From Tetraselmis striata (lineage: Eukaryota; Chlorophyta; Chlorodendrophyceae; Chlorodendrales; Chlorodendraceae): a stretch of 64,000 bases of DNA. Under the pieces are notes generated by a model. It was not told where the DNA came from. It saw only the letters and a list, made by a program, of their open reading frames with translations, and did no database searches. This document shows, in pieces, positions 1-11,586 of this stretch (position 1 is the stretch's first letter; each line of letters starts with the position of its first letter). A program made the position numbers and the translations under genes. The DNA lies in the NCBI GenBank assembly GCA_006384855.1, contig VCJN01001685.1:1-64000 (forward strand), written 5' to 3'.

Positions 1-2189
1 CTTATTCCGGGGTCTCCTCACATTATGTACAGTAGAGTAATCCCGTTCTATCCTCGTAGTCTTACTCTTGTTAATTAATTAAAGTAAAGTTCGCCCCGAG
101 AAATCGGCAAAAGCCTGGTACCCTGTACTTCGTGCGCCATCTACAGTCGCGTAGGTCTGGCATGGCAATTAGACCGTTGTCTCGTTCGAACCCGAAGGCC
201 AGCAACCAGGTAAACCCCGGAGACGGGCCCGCCGGCCGATATTGCCCTGAAATGACAGAGCCGAGAATCGATCCGGGGACCTCCTGAGAGGGATACCTTG
301 TTATTGTTATTACCATACACGTGTATGCCAGTAATTTGCGGTGTTTGCTTTTGTCCGGATTGATCCGACGATGGATTGCTACTGAGCGGCAGCCCGTAGG
401 GTATAATTTGCTATAGGGCAGCCCGGCACGCTCCGAGATTTGAGGGGTCGGATTTCAGGCACTGTACCGACAGAAATCCAGCCTGTTATTTCTATCTAAT
501 AGTACCCTGGTTATTTCCCAGGGCTGAATCCGCGATCCCACCGTGATGACTCCATAAAGTCCTGCATATGCAACCGCACGCCATTCGCCACCCCGCAGAT
601 TTCCGTCAGCACACGTCGCGCTCGCGGCAACGTGTGTGCGTCTGTGTCATCACTGCAGTCGATGGGACTCTTCCCAAAGGTGAGCATGGACCTGAGGTTG
701 CTCCCCGTTCCTTCTTGTCCTCCGCCTCTGCCGTTGTGAGCATGAAGCAAGACTTCGGGGGCCACAGGACAATCACGCGAGATCACATGCGCATAGCTAT
801 CGCAAACGGTTGATGGTTCATATTTCGTAGGCCCAGCCGCGGTGCCACTGCAAGATGACGCTTATGATTCACCGGGCCGCAGTTCAATTCCTCCACATAT
901 AGGTTTTGAGGGGGTATGTGTGGGTGTTATATCGGATCGCTTAGACATATACGGGTGCCGGCGCGGTACTACATGGACTGCTGCCGACATGAGTAAACGG
1001 AGCCAGCTGAGGTGAGATGGTTCAGGTGTGCATGGTTTCTTGCTTGGCATTCCATTCTGTGGTGGGTCAGGCAGGCATAGGGCATCGGCATGCCAGGGGG
1101 GGGGGGGGGGAGGGGGATGGGTCACAGCCTGTGATTATTCATTATTGGGCTCTTACATAATAAGTAAACTTCCACCATTTCCTCTAAAATAGGTACATTC
1201 GGAAAACTAAAAGACGCACACTGACACCATGATGTAACTCAAATGGTTAACTGCTAAAGCCTGACAAAGGCGTATCGAGCAACAGACAAACGGGGCAGAC
1301 AAAGACGTGTGCGTTATTGGATCACTACTCAGACATGCGGGTGCCGGCGCGCTAACACAACGACTGGGGAAAAAGAACCTGCCCTGCCTGCCAGAGGTAC
1401 AATGTGGATGAAAGCATAGCGGACATATGGCGAATGTTGACATTGGTTGCACGCAAGACCAATCTGAGGCCTATATCAGTGTTCGTATCGATGCGTCGGC
1501 ATCCGTAGTCGAAGACAGGTGTGCGGAGCTGGGGCACCTCCTTACACTGTCCCACAGACACAGTGTCGAGGAGGCAGCAGGGCCAGCCCGTGCCTGCTGT
1601 CGTCTCAAGGCTAGGAAGCCCCGCGTGCCGGCAGAGGATCCAGCTGCGGGTGAGGGCTACCGATCGGTTAATATGTCTGCGGCGCCGCCGGCCGCTCCCG
1701 CGCCGTGCCCACAGGGACGCTCAGCTGTAGCCGCCGGCGGGCGGCCTCCCGCGCCGCCAGCCGCTGCTGCACGCCGCTCATCAGCTCCGCTGCGATGCCC
1801 TGCGCGCACCAGCCAGGCGCACACTGCCCGAGTCAAAACGAGGCACTGCTTACGGATCTTGCTGCGAGTTTATTTATCCAAACTGCGAAAACCACCTCCA
1901 GACCTACGTGAAGTCTCTCTCCCTCTCCTCTCCCCCCCCCCTCTTTCTCTGCCCCATCAGCAACGTTCTTCTAACTGCCGGCAATCAGCAGCGCTCCGAA
2001 TCGCTGGCTTCTCAGATCAAGCACAGCAACGACACAGCAACAGGACGGAAGACGGTCATACCTGCCAGCTGACGGCGGCCTTCCGTTTCCTGTTCAGCGC
2101 TGGGGCAGGTGCCGGCTGGGGGAGGTGGCGGAAGACGGGTGTCAGCCTTGGCCAGAGCGTGGCGGCACTGTTACTTGCGGCGGTGCGGT
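1..2189. other. Gene-free left flank
   Basis: I see no convincing gene here. The stretch holds a 15-base G tract at about 1096-1110 and a C/T-rich run near 1914-1942. The open frames present, including a 255-codon one on the plus strand from 1427, are rich in Ala, Pro, Arg and Ser, show no motif, and have overlapping open frames on both strands, as expected of GC-rich spacer. A 5' or 3' end of a gene lying further left cannot be excluded. Confidence 0.5.
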
Positions 2190-2760
2190 GGTGATGCTGA
2201 TGCTGATGTCGATGGTAATAGTGGCCATGTCAATGGTGGTGATGATGATGGTATTAGTGGCAATGTCAATGGTGGTGATGGTGATGGTGATGATGATGAT
2301 GGTGACGGTGATAATGATTGTGATGATGGCGATGATGATGGTGCTGATGACGGCGATGATGATTGTAATGATGATGACGATGATCGTGACGATGACGATG
2401 ACAACAATAGTGATGGTGGTGATAGTGATGATCATGACGGGGAGGTTGCTGGTGATGATGATGATGGTGATAGTGATGGTCATGACGGTGATGGTGGTGG
2501 TGATGATGATGGTGCCTTGATAGGTTGAGATGAATCGGCGATTAATATGGCGGACATGACGGTGAGTGGTGATGATGATCATTATTATGATGTGGAGGAT
2601 GATGGTGGTGATGGTGATAGTGATGGTGATGATGATGATGATGATGATCATGATCATGCCGGTGATGGTGATGAGGGGTAAGGTGATGAGGGTGAGGGTG
2701 ATGATGATGTTGATGCTGATTGTGGCAATGTCAACGGTGATGATCGTGATGGGTGTGGAA
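2190..2760. repeat. GAT/GGT trinucleotide-rich tandem repeat
   Basis: Roughly 570 bases are built almost entirely from GAT, GGT and GAC triplets in varying order, so every frame is open over long distances and gives runs of Asp/Gly, Met/Val or Ile/Thr. It begins about 150 bases downstream of the Apollo-like gene's stop codon on the minus strand and may lie in or just past its 3' UTR. It is a degenerate microsatellite, not a coding region. Confidence 0.85.
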
Positions 2761-2916
2761 ATGCCGGTGACGGGACTGACGTTCATGACGATGGTGAGGC
2801 TGCTGCTATTCGTGCTGGCGGTGGTGCTTATCATGCCGATGGGGATGCCGAAGGCTGACGGCGATGGTGATGGTTATCGCAGTGGTATTGCGTCATGTGG
2901 ATTGTGGAGGTGGTGG

Positions 2917-5358
2917 TCATGGGGTGCGGCAGTGCAGCACAGGCTTGCTCATGCTCACGCTCGGGTATTCCCCGCCAAGGGCCACGCGCACCTGTAGCAG
3001 CGCGGGTGGCGGTAGCAGCGCCAGCAGCAGGTCGTGCAGCAGCCGCCACTGCGCGTGCACACACAGCAGGTGCACGCACAGCATTCTCGCCAAGCTGCCC
3101 CCCAAGCCGCCATCAGGGCCGCCGTCCGGGCTGCCAGCGCAGGGCGCCGCCTCGCGTGGCGCTGCCTGCGGGCTGCTGCTCCCGCACTCGGTGGTGCCGT
3201 CGACCCGCAGCAGAGGGCGCTGGCTGAGCGGACGCGCAGCCAGCAGGCGCTGCGGTGCCACGTACTTGCCGAGCTGCGGCGGCATGGGCTCTACCTGTGC
3301 CGCGCTCTCCGCAAGATTCTCCTTCTCGGGCAGGAACTGGCGCGGGTCCTGCAGCGAGCGGTGTGTTGGAGTGAGAAAGCGCGTGGGACCGAGGTGGGGT
3401 AGAGGGGGAAGGGGGGGGTTCCCTTCTAAAGTACGCCGTCCAGACCGCAGCCGTTATCCTGTGCCGGCAGCCCCACCCAGCGGCGGCGCGCCCCCACTCA
3501 CCCAGCCGTTCTTGGCGAGCATGGGGACCACGTGCCGCGGCTGCAAGTGCTCGATGAATGCCTGCGGGGGAGGCCACGGCATGGTGTCAGCAGCAGTGCA
3601 GGTGGCCGAGCCCTCAAGGAAGAGGCTGCCGCGTTGGCTGCTATTCCGACCACCTGGGCCCCCCACCCCCTCTGACCCTTCACCCACACACGCACACACG
3701 GCAATAAATACAACGGCAAATACCTGTTTAAAGCAGGGCATGTCACACAGGGTCATGCCAAATGGCTGAGTTTATCGGTACCAAAGATTGATTACGAACG
3801 GCATCGTGAAACGGATAGCTGAGGAGGCGGTGTCTATGCGTGTTCTTCCGGGCTGTTTGCCGCCAGGCCTCGTCCGCATCACATGGCAGCAGCGGCGCCC
3901 ACCTGCAGCTCCTCGTAGTTGTTGTGCAGAGAGTACGGCACGCGGAACACGAGCTGCTTGCCGCTACCGGGCGCGGCCGTGTTGGGCTCGCGCACGGGGG
4001 CCAGCGCGTGTGCCAGCTTGGCGTCCGAGTCGCTGCAGCGCGCGGAGGGTACGATGGCGATGGTGGGGCGCACGCGGTTCATCCTCTCGATGTACCCGGG
4101 CGAAGCCTGCCAATGGGACAGTACGGCAGGGAGGGGGGGGGGGGGGGGGGTGAGAGGGGGGCACCCCTCAGCAGTCATCGAATTTGTTTTGTAACCAACA
4201 TCAGCTATATCAAACTCCATCGAGCCTTCCCTCGTGTGCAGTCCGAGGGGTGGCATGGCATCAGGCCATGAGCAAGGCCATCATGATGCGGCGGCATGGC
4301 GTCACCCCACGGCAACGGCGCGCATGTAGGCGATGCAGCGCGGCCAGGATGGTGCCTTGTTATTGTGTTGAATCCACACTAATCATCCACACAACTCTCC
4401 CGTCCTGGCACACGGCCAAAATGTCACCACAGCGTACTGACCTTATTCTCTTATGCATGCAGATGGGTACACAACAGATTGTAGAGGTTTCAGCCTGTAT
4501 CCCGGTTTGTACTTCAAAAACTGCGATTGCACGTGGATGATTGCTTGGTATCATGCCGCCCGCATGGGGCAGCACCGGCCGCTAGCCCCACATGGTGCAT
4601 CCTGTTTCGCCCCCACGCATTGCAAATGATTTTTGGGAGGTCCGCGCGACAATCCTGATTGCAGCCGCCCGCCTCACCTGCCACTTGGCGCCGCACTTCA
4701 GGCGCGCCGCCGCCCAGTCCGAGGTGAACAGCGCTGCGGGCCACTGGCGCAGCACCGCCAGCGGCTTGTTGTTGTGCTCCAGCACGCCCACCGCCTCCCC
4801 GGTGGCCAGCGCGACGGCGGCCAGGATCTCCTCTGCGCACCACAGGGCGCGCAGTTGGCGCAAGCCTAGTCGACGCAGGCGCCGACCTGCGCCACCGCCT
4901 GCTCGGCAACGCACCTTTGCCGAGCGTGTCCAGGCAGATGAGCACCGAGTGCGCGGGGTGCCGCCGGATGATGTCTAGAATGGTCTGCAGCACCTCAGCG
5001 CGGGGAGGAAACGCATGGCTGCGGGTCGCAAAGGGGGGGGGGGGGGGGGGGGGGGGGGCGTGTGGGGGGGGGAGGTGACATGTTCGTCAGGGCGCCGCAT
5101 GTTTGGGGTCTGTAAAACTGGGAAAGGCATAGCAACGGGATGGGGTTGATGATGCGGCAGTAGCTCCGGCACCTGGGGTGGCAGTAGGTGTTGTCCACGT
5201 ACAGCGCCTCCAGTGGCACCGCCGAGCGCAGCGCCGGCCTGGCAAACAGCGCCCTTTGCATGGACAGCTCCCACCTGCACCGCGCCGATGAGGGATGGTG
5301 AGACGCCGGTCCCGTAGAGCCATGACTGTGGGGACGAAGAAAAGGTAGGAAGGTAGAG

Positions 5359-5393
<35 letters not shown>

Positions 5394-6126
5394 GGCAAAC
5401 TAACCGGAAGTCGCCAGTGTGCAGGACGTTTCCAAAGCTGCCTTGGAACAGAAACATGGCGGCGCCCTACCAAGCGGTTGGCCATTCAGCTCGCGCTTGA
5501 ATATGTGCACATGTTACATTCGCCCATACCGAAACCATGGCAGTTGTTTTACGGATGTAATAGCACGACCTATGGCATGCTCTCCTGACCATCTGCTACC
5601 AAAAGAGCCTTCCACTTTCAGGTCCCTCGCTCGATCTCCCCCGGTGACAATACCTCGAGCATAATGCGACCGGGCAGTATAGGCGCTATCTAGTATAGAC
5701 ACGAAACAGACTACCCAACCCCGAGCGTCGTGCCTCAGGGCGCCGAGGGTGGCCACCATGAGCTCTTTCCGTCATGGAGGCTACGCGGGACGCCGAGCTC
5801 ACCACGCAGTGCACCGCGTCCAGCGACGTCACCGTCAGCGAGGCGCCTTCCGCGCCGAGAACCATCGCGGCGGGCTCCCACAGCTGCAGCCGCACCACCA
5901 GCGGGGCCAGCGCCGGCCAACGGTGCAGCAGCAGCTCCGCCGTGCCGTTGGTACAGTATATACGGCCGCGGCTCCAGGTGTCGCTCAGACCGCCGAGATG
6001 GTCGCCATGCATATGCGTGAGGAAGTAGGCGTCGACGGCCGCCGAGCGCCAGTCGTCCACCGCCAGGCGGAGCGGTCGGCCACCCTGCCGCGACGACGGC
6101 AGCTCTACCACCGTTCCCGGGCCCAT
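2917..6126 (-). CDS. SNM1B: SNM1/Apollo-type metallo-beta-lactamase, beta-CASP DNA nuclease, 8 exons
   Basis: Predicted 480-residue nuclease of the DCLRE1 (SNM1) family, which trims DNA ends in crosslink repair and at telomeres in the nucleus. Coding exons on the minus strand are 6126-5803, 5466-5405, 5274-5173, 5018-4915, 4832-4678, 4106-3903, 3561-3502 and 3348-2917; all phases agree with GT-AG introns. The metal-binding motif HMHGDH is at residues 38-43, with the third histidine at 106 (DAVHC), the HTGDFR aspartate at 127, the beta-CASP YVDNTYCHP motif at 154-162 and LGKEE at 195-199. VPYSLHNNYEEL follows at 305-316 with motif B His310, then VVP at 328-330. Valine at motif C is the DNA-type signature of the family. 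Order and wording follow human Apollo (DCLRE1B) more closely than Artemis. ATG at 6126 is the first in-frame Met; upstream codons lack an ATG. The last 140 residues match nothing I recognise. It is divergent from the TPR gene. Confidence 0.9.
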
Positions 6127-6872
6127 GCTAGCGACGCGTAACGCAGACCCCTGTAATATATCTTCCACGACCTTCCCGCGTGGAATTGGTCGAACTTTGA
6201 GCTATTGGGAGAGCTGCAGAGGCTTGGGGGCTTCCGCCGGCGAGGGGGTCGTCCAGCTGTGTTCTGCTCGTCCTGCTGATGCGACCCGTGCGGGACCCGC
6301 CGTAGCTGCAGTGTGGTCTTTAAATATTGAATTTCAAATACAATTAGAAAATCCGGTCCCCAGGCCAGGTTGACTCGTCCGCCGCGGGCAGGAGCGCCGC
6401 CGGAGCGGTACCGGTAGCACAGGTACGCGCCATTTCATCGATCACATATCGCCCCTCCTGATATATTGATAGTGTCCGCCAACTGTCTAACGACCGGTAC
6501 GTCGCAGACGCGATTGTACCTGTAGGCACATGGGACGCGCCGCGTGCCGGATGATGGCTGCGACTACCTGTACATCGAACGAACCCCTGCGGAACCTCAA
6601 CAGAATAACCACGCGCTCGCCACGCGGGCCCGCCGCTGTCGTCCCTGTAGCGAGCGGCCCGCGATTCCTTGCTGACAACCCGCGGGCTGACAACCAGCAG
6701 GCTATACTGCAGCACCCCTTCCGCGCCCCACAAGCCCACAGTGGCCCTTCCGAATCACCTCGGCCATTTGAGACAACGCGTCCCTTCCCCAAGCTCTTCA
6801 AGCCCTGTTGGACCCTGTAGAAAGCACACACTCGGCAGTGTTCGCTGCAGCTGCGGCGGTGGTTGAGCGACG
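6127..6872. promoter_or_regulatory. Shared spacer between two divergent genes
   Basis: These 746 bases separate the start codons of the minus-strand Apollo-like gene and the plus-strand TPR gene, so both 5' UTRs and promoters must lie here. An A/T-rich patch around 6320-6355 stands out in otherwise GC-rich DNA and is a candidate nucleosome-free core. I see no clear TATA box at a sensible distance from either gene. Bidirectional promoter activity is inferred from layout only. Confidence 0.4.
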
Positions 6873-9359
6873 ATGGCTCGGCGCGGCGGCGTGGTCTTGC
6901 GGGTGGCACCTTTCGCGGCGCTGCTGCTGCTGCTGCTGCTGTACGTGGACGGCCTGGACGCCAAGAAGGCGGCTAAGAAGGGCAAGGGCAAGCCGCTGTC
7001 GATGGACGAGCTAGCGCAGCAGCAGAACGAGGTGCTGCTGGCGGCGGCGGACCTGGGCAACGCGGGACGGTTCATGGAGGCGGCCGCGAAAATCAAGGAG
7101 CTCACCGACCGCGTGACCAACATCAACAAGTCAGGCGGGCTGGGTGTGTGACGAAACCTAGGCCTGACCGATTCTTCACCCCCCCCCCCCCCCCTCCCCC
7201 CGCGTTGTTTCCTGTTGTCGCAAGCCTTCAGTGGCTTGGTTCGTTGTCCGCGAGCTTTGCGATAAATATTGACATAAATATAATACACTACTTGTATGTT
7301 TTGTTGCCCTTGCTTATTATTGGAAAGTGTATTTGGAGGCAATCGTTATTGTATATCACTGATTAGGTTGCCGAGATTTTGGCATCAATTTCAGCTGGTA
7401 GGCAGCTAGCCTTGACGTCCCTTGCTCCCCCTCTGTCCCATTCTAGGTGCCAACCTATTCAACACAATTGGGGAGTACTACAGGGTGGCGCGCGAGCTCG
7501 ACGCGTCGGAGGAGGCATTTGAGGTGGGTGACTCCGACTCGCGGAGGAGAAGGGCTGCCACCATGCATCTTCAGCATGCATCTGTGCCTGAGCGCTCAGG
7601 GCTGCTGCATCACCCCCCCCCCCCCCCCCCCTCCCGCGGCCTCACCAAGCTCAACCCCATTGCCCCGCACCAACCAATGCAGGCGGCAATCGGGTGCATC
7701 ACCGGCTTCCGGGCAATGGCGGACACGTCGGGTGACGATGAGCAGATGCACAAGGCCCGGATGTATGTGGACACAAACGAGATGCACCGCGCACGGTCCA
7801 ACATCGCAAAGCTCAGGGTGGGGGTCCTTCTACCATGGGGCATGCTGCACCATCCATACCACCCCATGCCAGGCCAGGCTGCAGCTAACACGGGCCCTCC
7901 GTGAACACGCCATGGACACGCCAAGCGGGCAGGAATCGCGCGCGCGAGTGTGTGTGTGTGTGTGTGTGTGTAATAATGGGGACGGGTGGCGTTTGTCGCC
8001 GGTGTGTTCATAGGAGCTGGATGGCGACCCGGAAGGGGTGGTGGAGCAGTATAAGATTCTGATGCGGGAGGCAGAGCTGCCGGAGTACAAGGCACGCGCA
8101 GCAAAGGAGGTGCGCCATGCTGCTCCGCCCCCTCGCTCCCACTGCAAGGCCCCATGCTGCGTGCCATGATCCATACCAGTGATAGCGCCAGCGCTGACCC
8201 CCCCCTTTCCACCCTCCGCTCCCAGCTGGGCGTCTACCACCTGCGCCATGACGACCTGGAGCTGGCCAAGGCGTTTTTGAGCTTTGCGGTGGAGATCCAC
8301 CCCACTGTGTCAAAGGGTTACTCAAACCTGGTGCGCACGCCCATGCGGTCATCTGTGTGTGCGTGTGTTGGCGGGGGGGGGGGGGGGGGGGGGCGCCCTG
8401 TTTGGGAGGGCTTTTAGGGTTTTTAGGGTTTATTATTGGGAGAGAGGTTAGGAAAGTACGAGGGCGTCATGAGGAAGGGAGGCAATGCAGGGGCGCCTGA
8501 CTAAAGGAAGGAAGGGACAGTCTGCAGGTACAAGAGTGCAGAATCCGGGGGGCACTGGACGCCGGACCTGAAGGATCCCTGTCCTGAGAGCTGCCGCCAT
8601 GTGCAGGCGCTGGTGCTGCACAAGCTGGACGAGCTGGATGAGGCAGAGGAGGCGTTCCTGGAGGCCATCAAGCTGGACCCGGACAACCCCAACGCGTACG
8701 CCAACCTGGGTGCGCATCCTGCCTCTGCCTAAGCTCAATGCTATACCCACCTAGACCTAGCCTGTGGTTACTGGCAGGTGGATACAGCGGAGGAGGATAT
8801 ACATAAGACTGCATTCCAAACACACGATGGTCTATGAGAATGGACTGCTATGCCATTTGGTTTGTGCAATGCCCCTGCGACTTTCCAACGTATGATGAAC
8901 GATATTCTTCGCCGCTTTTTGCGTAAATTAGTTGTTGTATATCTTGGTGATATTTGAATTTATTCAGGAAACTATGCTGATCTTGGAATGGTTATGGCAA
9001 ACTTCTCTGAGCAAATCTTGCGTTTGAAGCTAAAGATGTGTTTCTTTGGGATGTCGTCCATGGAATAAAGAAACACCGAGAGAGGTACGTTGCCTTGCGG
9101 GGGACCGCCGCGCTGACGTGTGGCCCACGTTGTGCGCGCCGCAGCCACGCTGTACGCGCAGTCCGGCGAGGTCCACGACGCGGAGAAGTACTTCAAGCTG
9201 ACGCTGGAGAAGGACCCTAACCACGCAGACGCCAAGGAGAAGCTGCAGGCCCTGGAGGAGATGAAGGACGAGGAACGCGACAGCGCGAGCCCCAAGTTCC
9301 GCAGCCCCATGAAGAAGGTGGGCGGGGAGCGCAAGGCGCGGCAAAAGGTGGAGCTGTAG
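6873..9359 (+). CDS. Secretory-pathway TPR protein ending in KVEL, 7 exons
   Basis: Predicted 333-residue tetratricopeptide repeat protein. Exons are 6873-7143, 7447-7523, 7683-7817, 8014-8109, 8226-8330, 8607-8709 and 9145-9359; phases join cleanly with GT-AG introns. Residues 1-30 form a signal peptide: two arginines, a run of seven leucines, then a small-residue end at GLDA before a Lys-rich stretch. TPR-like helical pairs are clearest at about 194-296, with the consensus-like [15 protein letters not shown] and [16 protein letters not shown] at unit ends; the segment from about 90 to 160 may hold weaker units. The C-terminus is basic and ends RQKVEL, which resembles K/HDEL-type ER retrieval signals. 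I infer an ER-lumen TPR protein, perhaps a chaperone or glycosylation partner, but no closer family is evident. Intron 6 carries a Ty3-type fossil and intron 5 has telomere-like words and a G tract. Confidence 0.85.
8745..9070 (+). mobile_element. Ty3/gypsy-type reverse transcriptase fossil inside an intron
   Basis: The middle of TPR-gene intron 6 reads, in the plus direction, as the core of a Ty3/gypsy (Metaviridae) reverse transcriptase: the family's [29 protein letters not shown] and [12 protein letters not shown] blocks occur in the expected order, followed by a weaker palm/connection segment. It is a short, broken fragment with a few breaks, no LTRs and no other domains visible. Its base composition is more A/T-rich than the flanking exons. 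It is an old insertion that the host gene splices over, since the flanking exons join in phase. Confidence 0.8.
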
Positions 9360-10019
9360 GCGCATGTCGCGGACCTTTGTCACCGCGTAGACAGACTGGA
9401 CCTTGCATCGCGGCGACTTCCGGTTAGGCCGAGCACACATGCGGGCAAAATACCGTGCCGACCTGTTGTATGCTGCGCCGCCGCTGTGAGTTATGTAGTC
9501 GGCCACGCAGCAACATCGCAGTGCAATTGGCTCGCCTCACGCCTGGGCATGGTCGTCCACATCCTAGAGTGCCAACGCCCGCCACGCGCGCCCAGTCCTC
9601 TGCGGTGGCAGCCGCAATGTCCTGTGGGACGTATCCTGGCCGTTTGGCTGGGGTACGACCCGGCCATGCCCAAGCAGTGTGTACTTATATTGTAGCATTG
9701 GGGGGCTCGGCTATTAGCTGGCGGGTTAAGGGGGGGCACATGGGCCTGGTGAAGCTAATCAGTGCGGGTCTTCCCCGGCAACACCGGCCGTAGCATGATC
9801 CCACAGGGAGTGTATGTGGTGAGAGCACCTTCAACAGTTCGTTGCTTTCGAGCCGCTAGTCTCTGTCTGTCCGGTCTGTTGGTTTGTGGAGCAGATGTAG
9901 CCTGCAACGGGCCGTTGTTTACATCACCTGCGATTTGTTCAAACAAAATATACTGCCAGCGGGACTTAAATATCCATATGCACTCGCCCAACACCTATAG
10001 GCGGCGCGAGTGGATTTGT
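9360..10019. other. Spacer, no gene seen
   Basis: This stretch holds the TPR gene's 3' UTR and intergenic DNA before the convergent 10020-10562 gene. I see no motif-bearing open frame, no long repeat and no RNA gene. Confidence 0.5.
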
Positions 10020-10562
10020 TCAAGCCAGGAAGCCTAGACAGCATCGTAAGTCTGTATTCAGGGATCGCATGCCGTCGTGGACATCATGCAGCGGTTGCTT
10101 GATCTTCCGGCGAAAGTGCTTGAGGCCCACCTTGATCATCTTCTGCGGGATACCAAAACTTTGGGGCACATCCACCTGCTGCAGAAACTGCGTAAGCTCC
10201 TCGGGCGGCAGATGATGCAACGTGGCGAACTGAATGCCCCAGAAGCCGCGAAGATATCTAGATACGCGTAGGGCCTCCCGCGGAGAAATGTCATTGAGCA
10301 TTGTCTTGTACTCTGCCGCTGATGCAACTCTCCGCATCTCGCAGACTTGTTGCTCCAGCTCGACGCGGTGACAGCGCGCTTGTAGAGTGCACAGGTCGCT
10401 GAGCTGACGGTTCAGGTTGGCTATCAGGGAATCACTCTTGCCATCGACAATCTTCAAGTGCGCCCCCTTGAGCAGGTCGTTGACATTGGAGAACTTCGTC
10501 GCCAGGTCATCAACGTTCTCCTTGCTGAGCGCATCAGGGTAAATGCCACCTCGAGCCTCCAT
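10020..10562 (-). CDS. Unrecognised intronless helical protein, 180 residues
   Basis: A single open frame from ATG at 10562 to TGA at 10020. The frame is open a little further upstream, but without an ATG. The product has a natural composition rather than the Pro/Ala/Arg bias of chance frames here. Residues about 40-90 are strongly helical with heptad-like spacing and two Cys (coiled coil likely), the middle contains RVSRYLRGFWGIQF, and the C-terminal third is basic. There is no signal peptide or membrane segment. I do not recognise the family. It could be a small host gene, one exon of a larger gene, or a structural protein left by a mobile element; no terminal repeats are visible to decide. 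It is convergent with the TPR gene. Confidence 0.5.
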   Translation of the reverse strand: MEARGGIYPDALSKENVDDLATKFSNVNDLLKGAHLKIVDGKSDSLIANLNRQLSDLCTLQARCHRVELEQQVCEMRRVASAAEYKTMLNDISPREALRVSRYLRGFWGIQFATLHHLPPEELTQFLQQVDVPQSFGIPQKMIKVGLKHFRRKIKQPLHDVHDGMRSLNTDLRCCLGFLA

Positions 10563-11339
10563 GTGTGGTTTAAGTGAGAGCACCAACCTTTGACGAGCCC
10601 CCTGTATGCCAGGGGATGTGCAGTGGACTCAGGCATGCAGTCCGCAAACCAACTGTGTGAGCAACCATTAACCCACTGAAAGCCTATGTGGATGAGTGCT
10701 TGCAGCCGCTGCCAACGATATCTCAAGCGGACATGCTTCGAGAGCTAGCCCTGTGCTAGTCCGAAGAACCATCAATATGCATCCCCGAAGCGGTCAGAAG
10801 CACCAAATGCGCCGTGCCGGGGATGGGTAGAGGCGGTAGGACACTCACCGTGATCACGGACAACTCCAGAGTCGTGTCCCGTAGAGTGCGCAGCATCCAT
10901 GGCTCGAGCAGCCCAGTCGATGACCACCGCGCGCAGGCTTGTGCAGCCTTGGATATTATGAAGAGTGTGTAGCCACACCCTAACACTGACCATACTTGTG
11001 CTGCACATGTGGTTGCAGGAGAATAATCAGTAGAGCAGGCGCATGTATCAAGTAAGCCGGGAACTTGCGTGCTGTCCGTCCATAGTGTGCTGCAGGTGAT
11101 ACAAGGTATTCGCGATATGTATCAATCCATTGCGGGCGGCATGCGTTACTGTTTACGTCGCAGCAGTACCAGGGCAGGTGCTGCTACGAGGGCAAGCGGG
11201 CAAAAAACTCATAAAACGGAGCGACGACGCAACGAAGCGGCGAGGTACGAAAGGCTATCGGTGCTGGATGGCGATGCAGGCACGGGCGCATGGGCCTACG
11301 AGCCTGGCTAGAAGCAAGAGGCGTGCTGGCGTATCTGCC

Positions 11340-11554
11340 TCCGGGATACAGCTTGCGGTGTCGGCAGCCGCTAAACGTATATCGTTCGGTAATAACTGGG
11401 TTTGCACGCGTGTATAAGACAGCGAGTAGCCGTTTGTCGCTGATATCGTAATCGCCGCGGTGGCATAAGAGACGTACTTAACACGTTTTATGTTCGAAGA
11501 AGGTGGGTGGGGGGGGGGGGGGGGGGGGGGGGGGGAGTTTTGCGACTCGGGGAA

Positions 11555-11586
<32 letters not shown>

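Noticed and set aside
1427-2194. 255-codon plus-strand open frame
   Set aside because: Low-complexity Pro/Ala/Arg/Ser product, with overlapping open frames on the same and opposite strands and no motif or splice logic.
2109-2834. Long open frames on both strands over the trinucleotide repeat
   Set aside because: They are products of GAT/GGT repeats and give only runs of a few residues.
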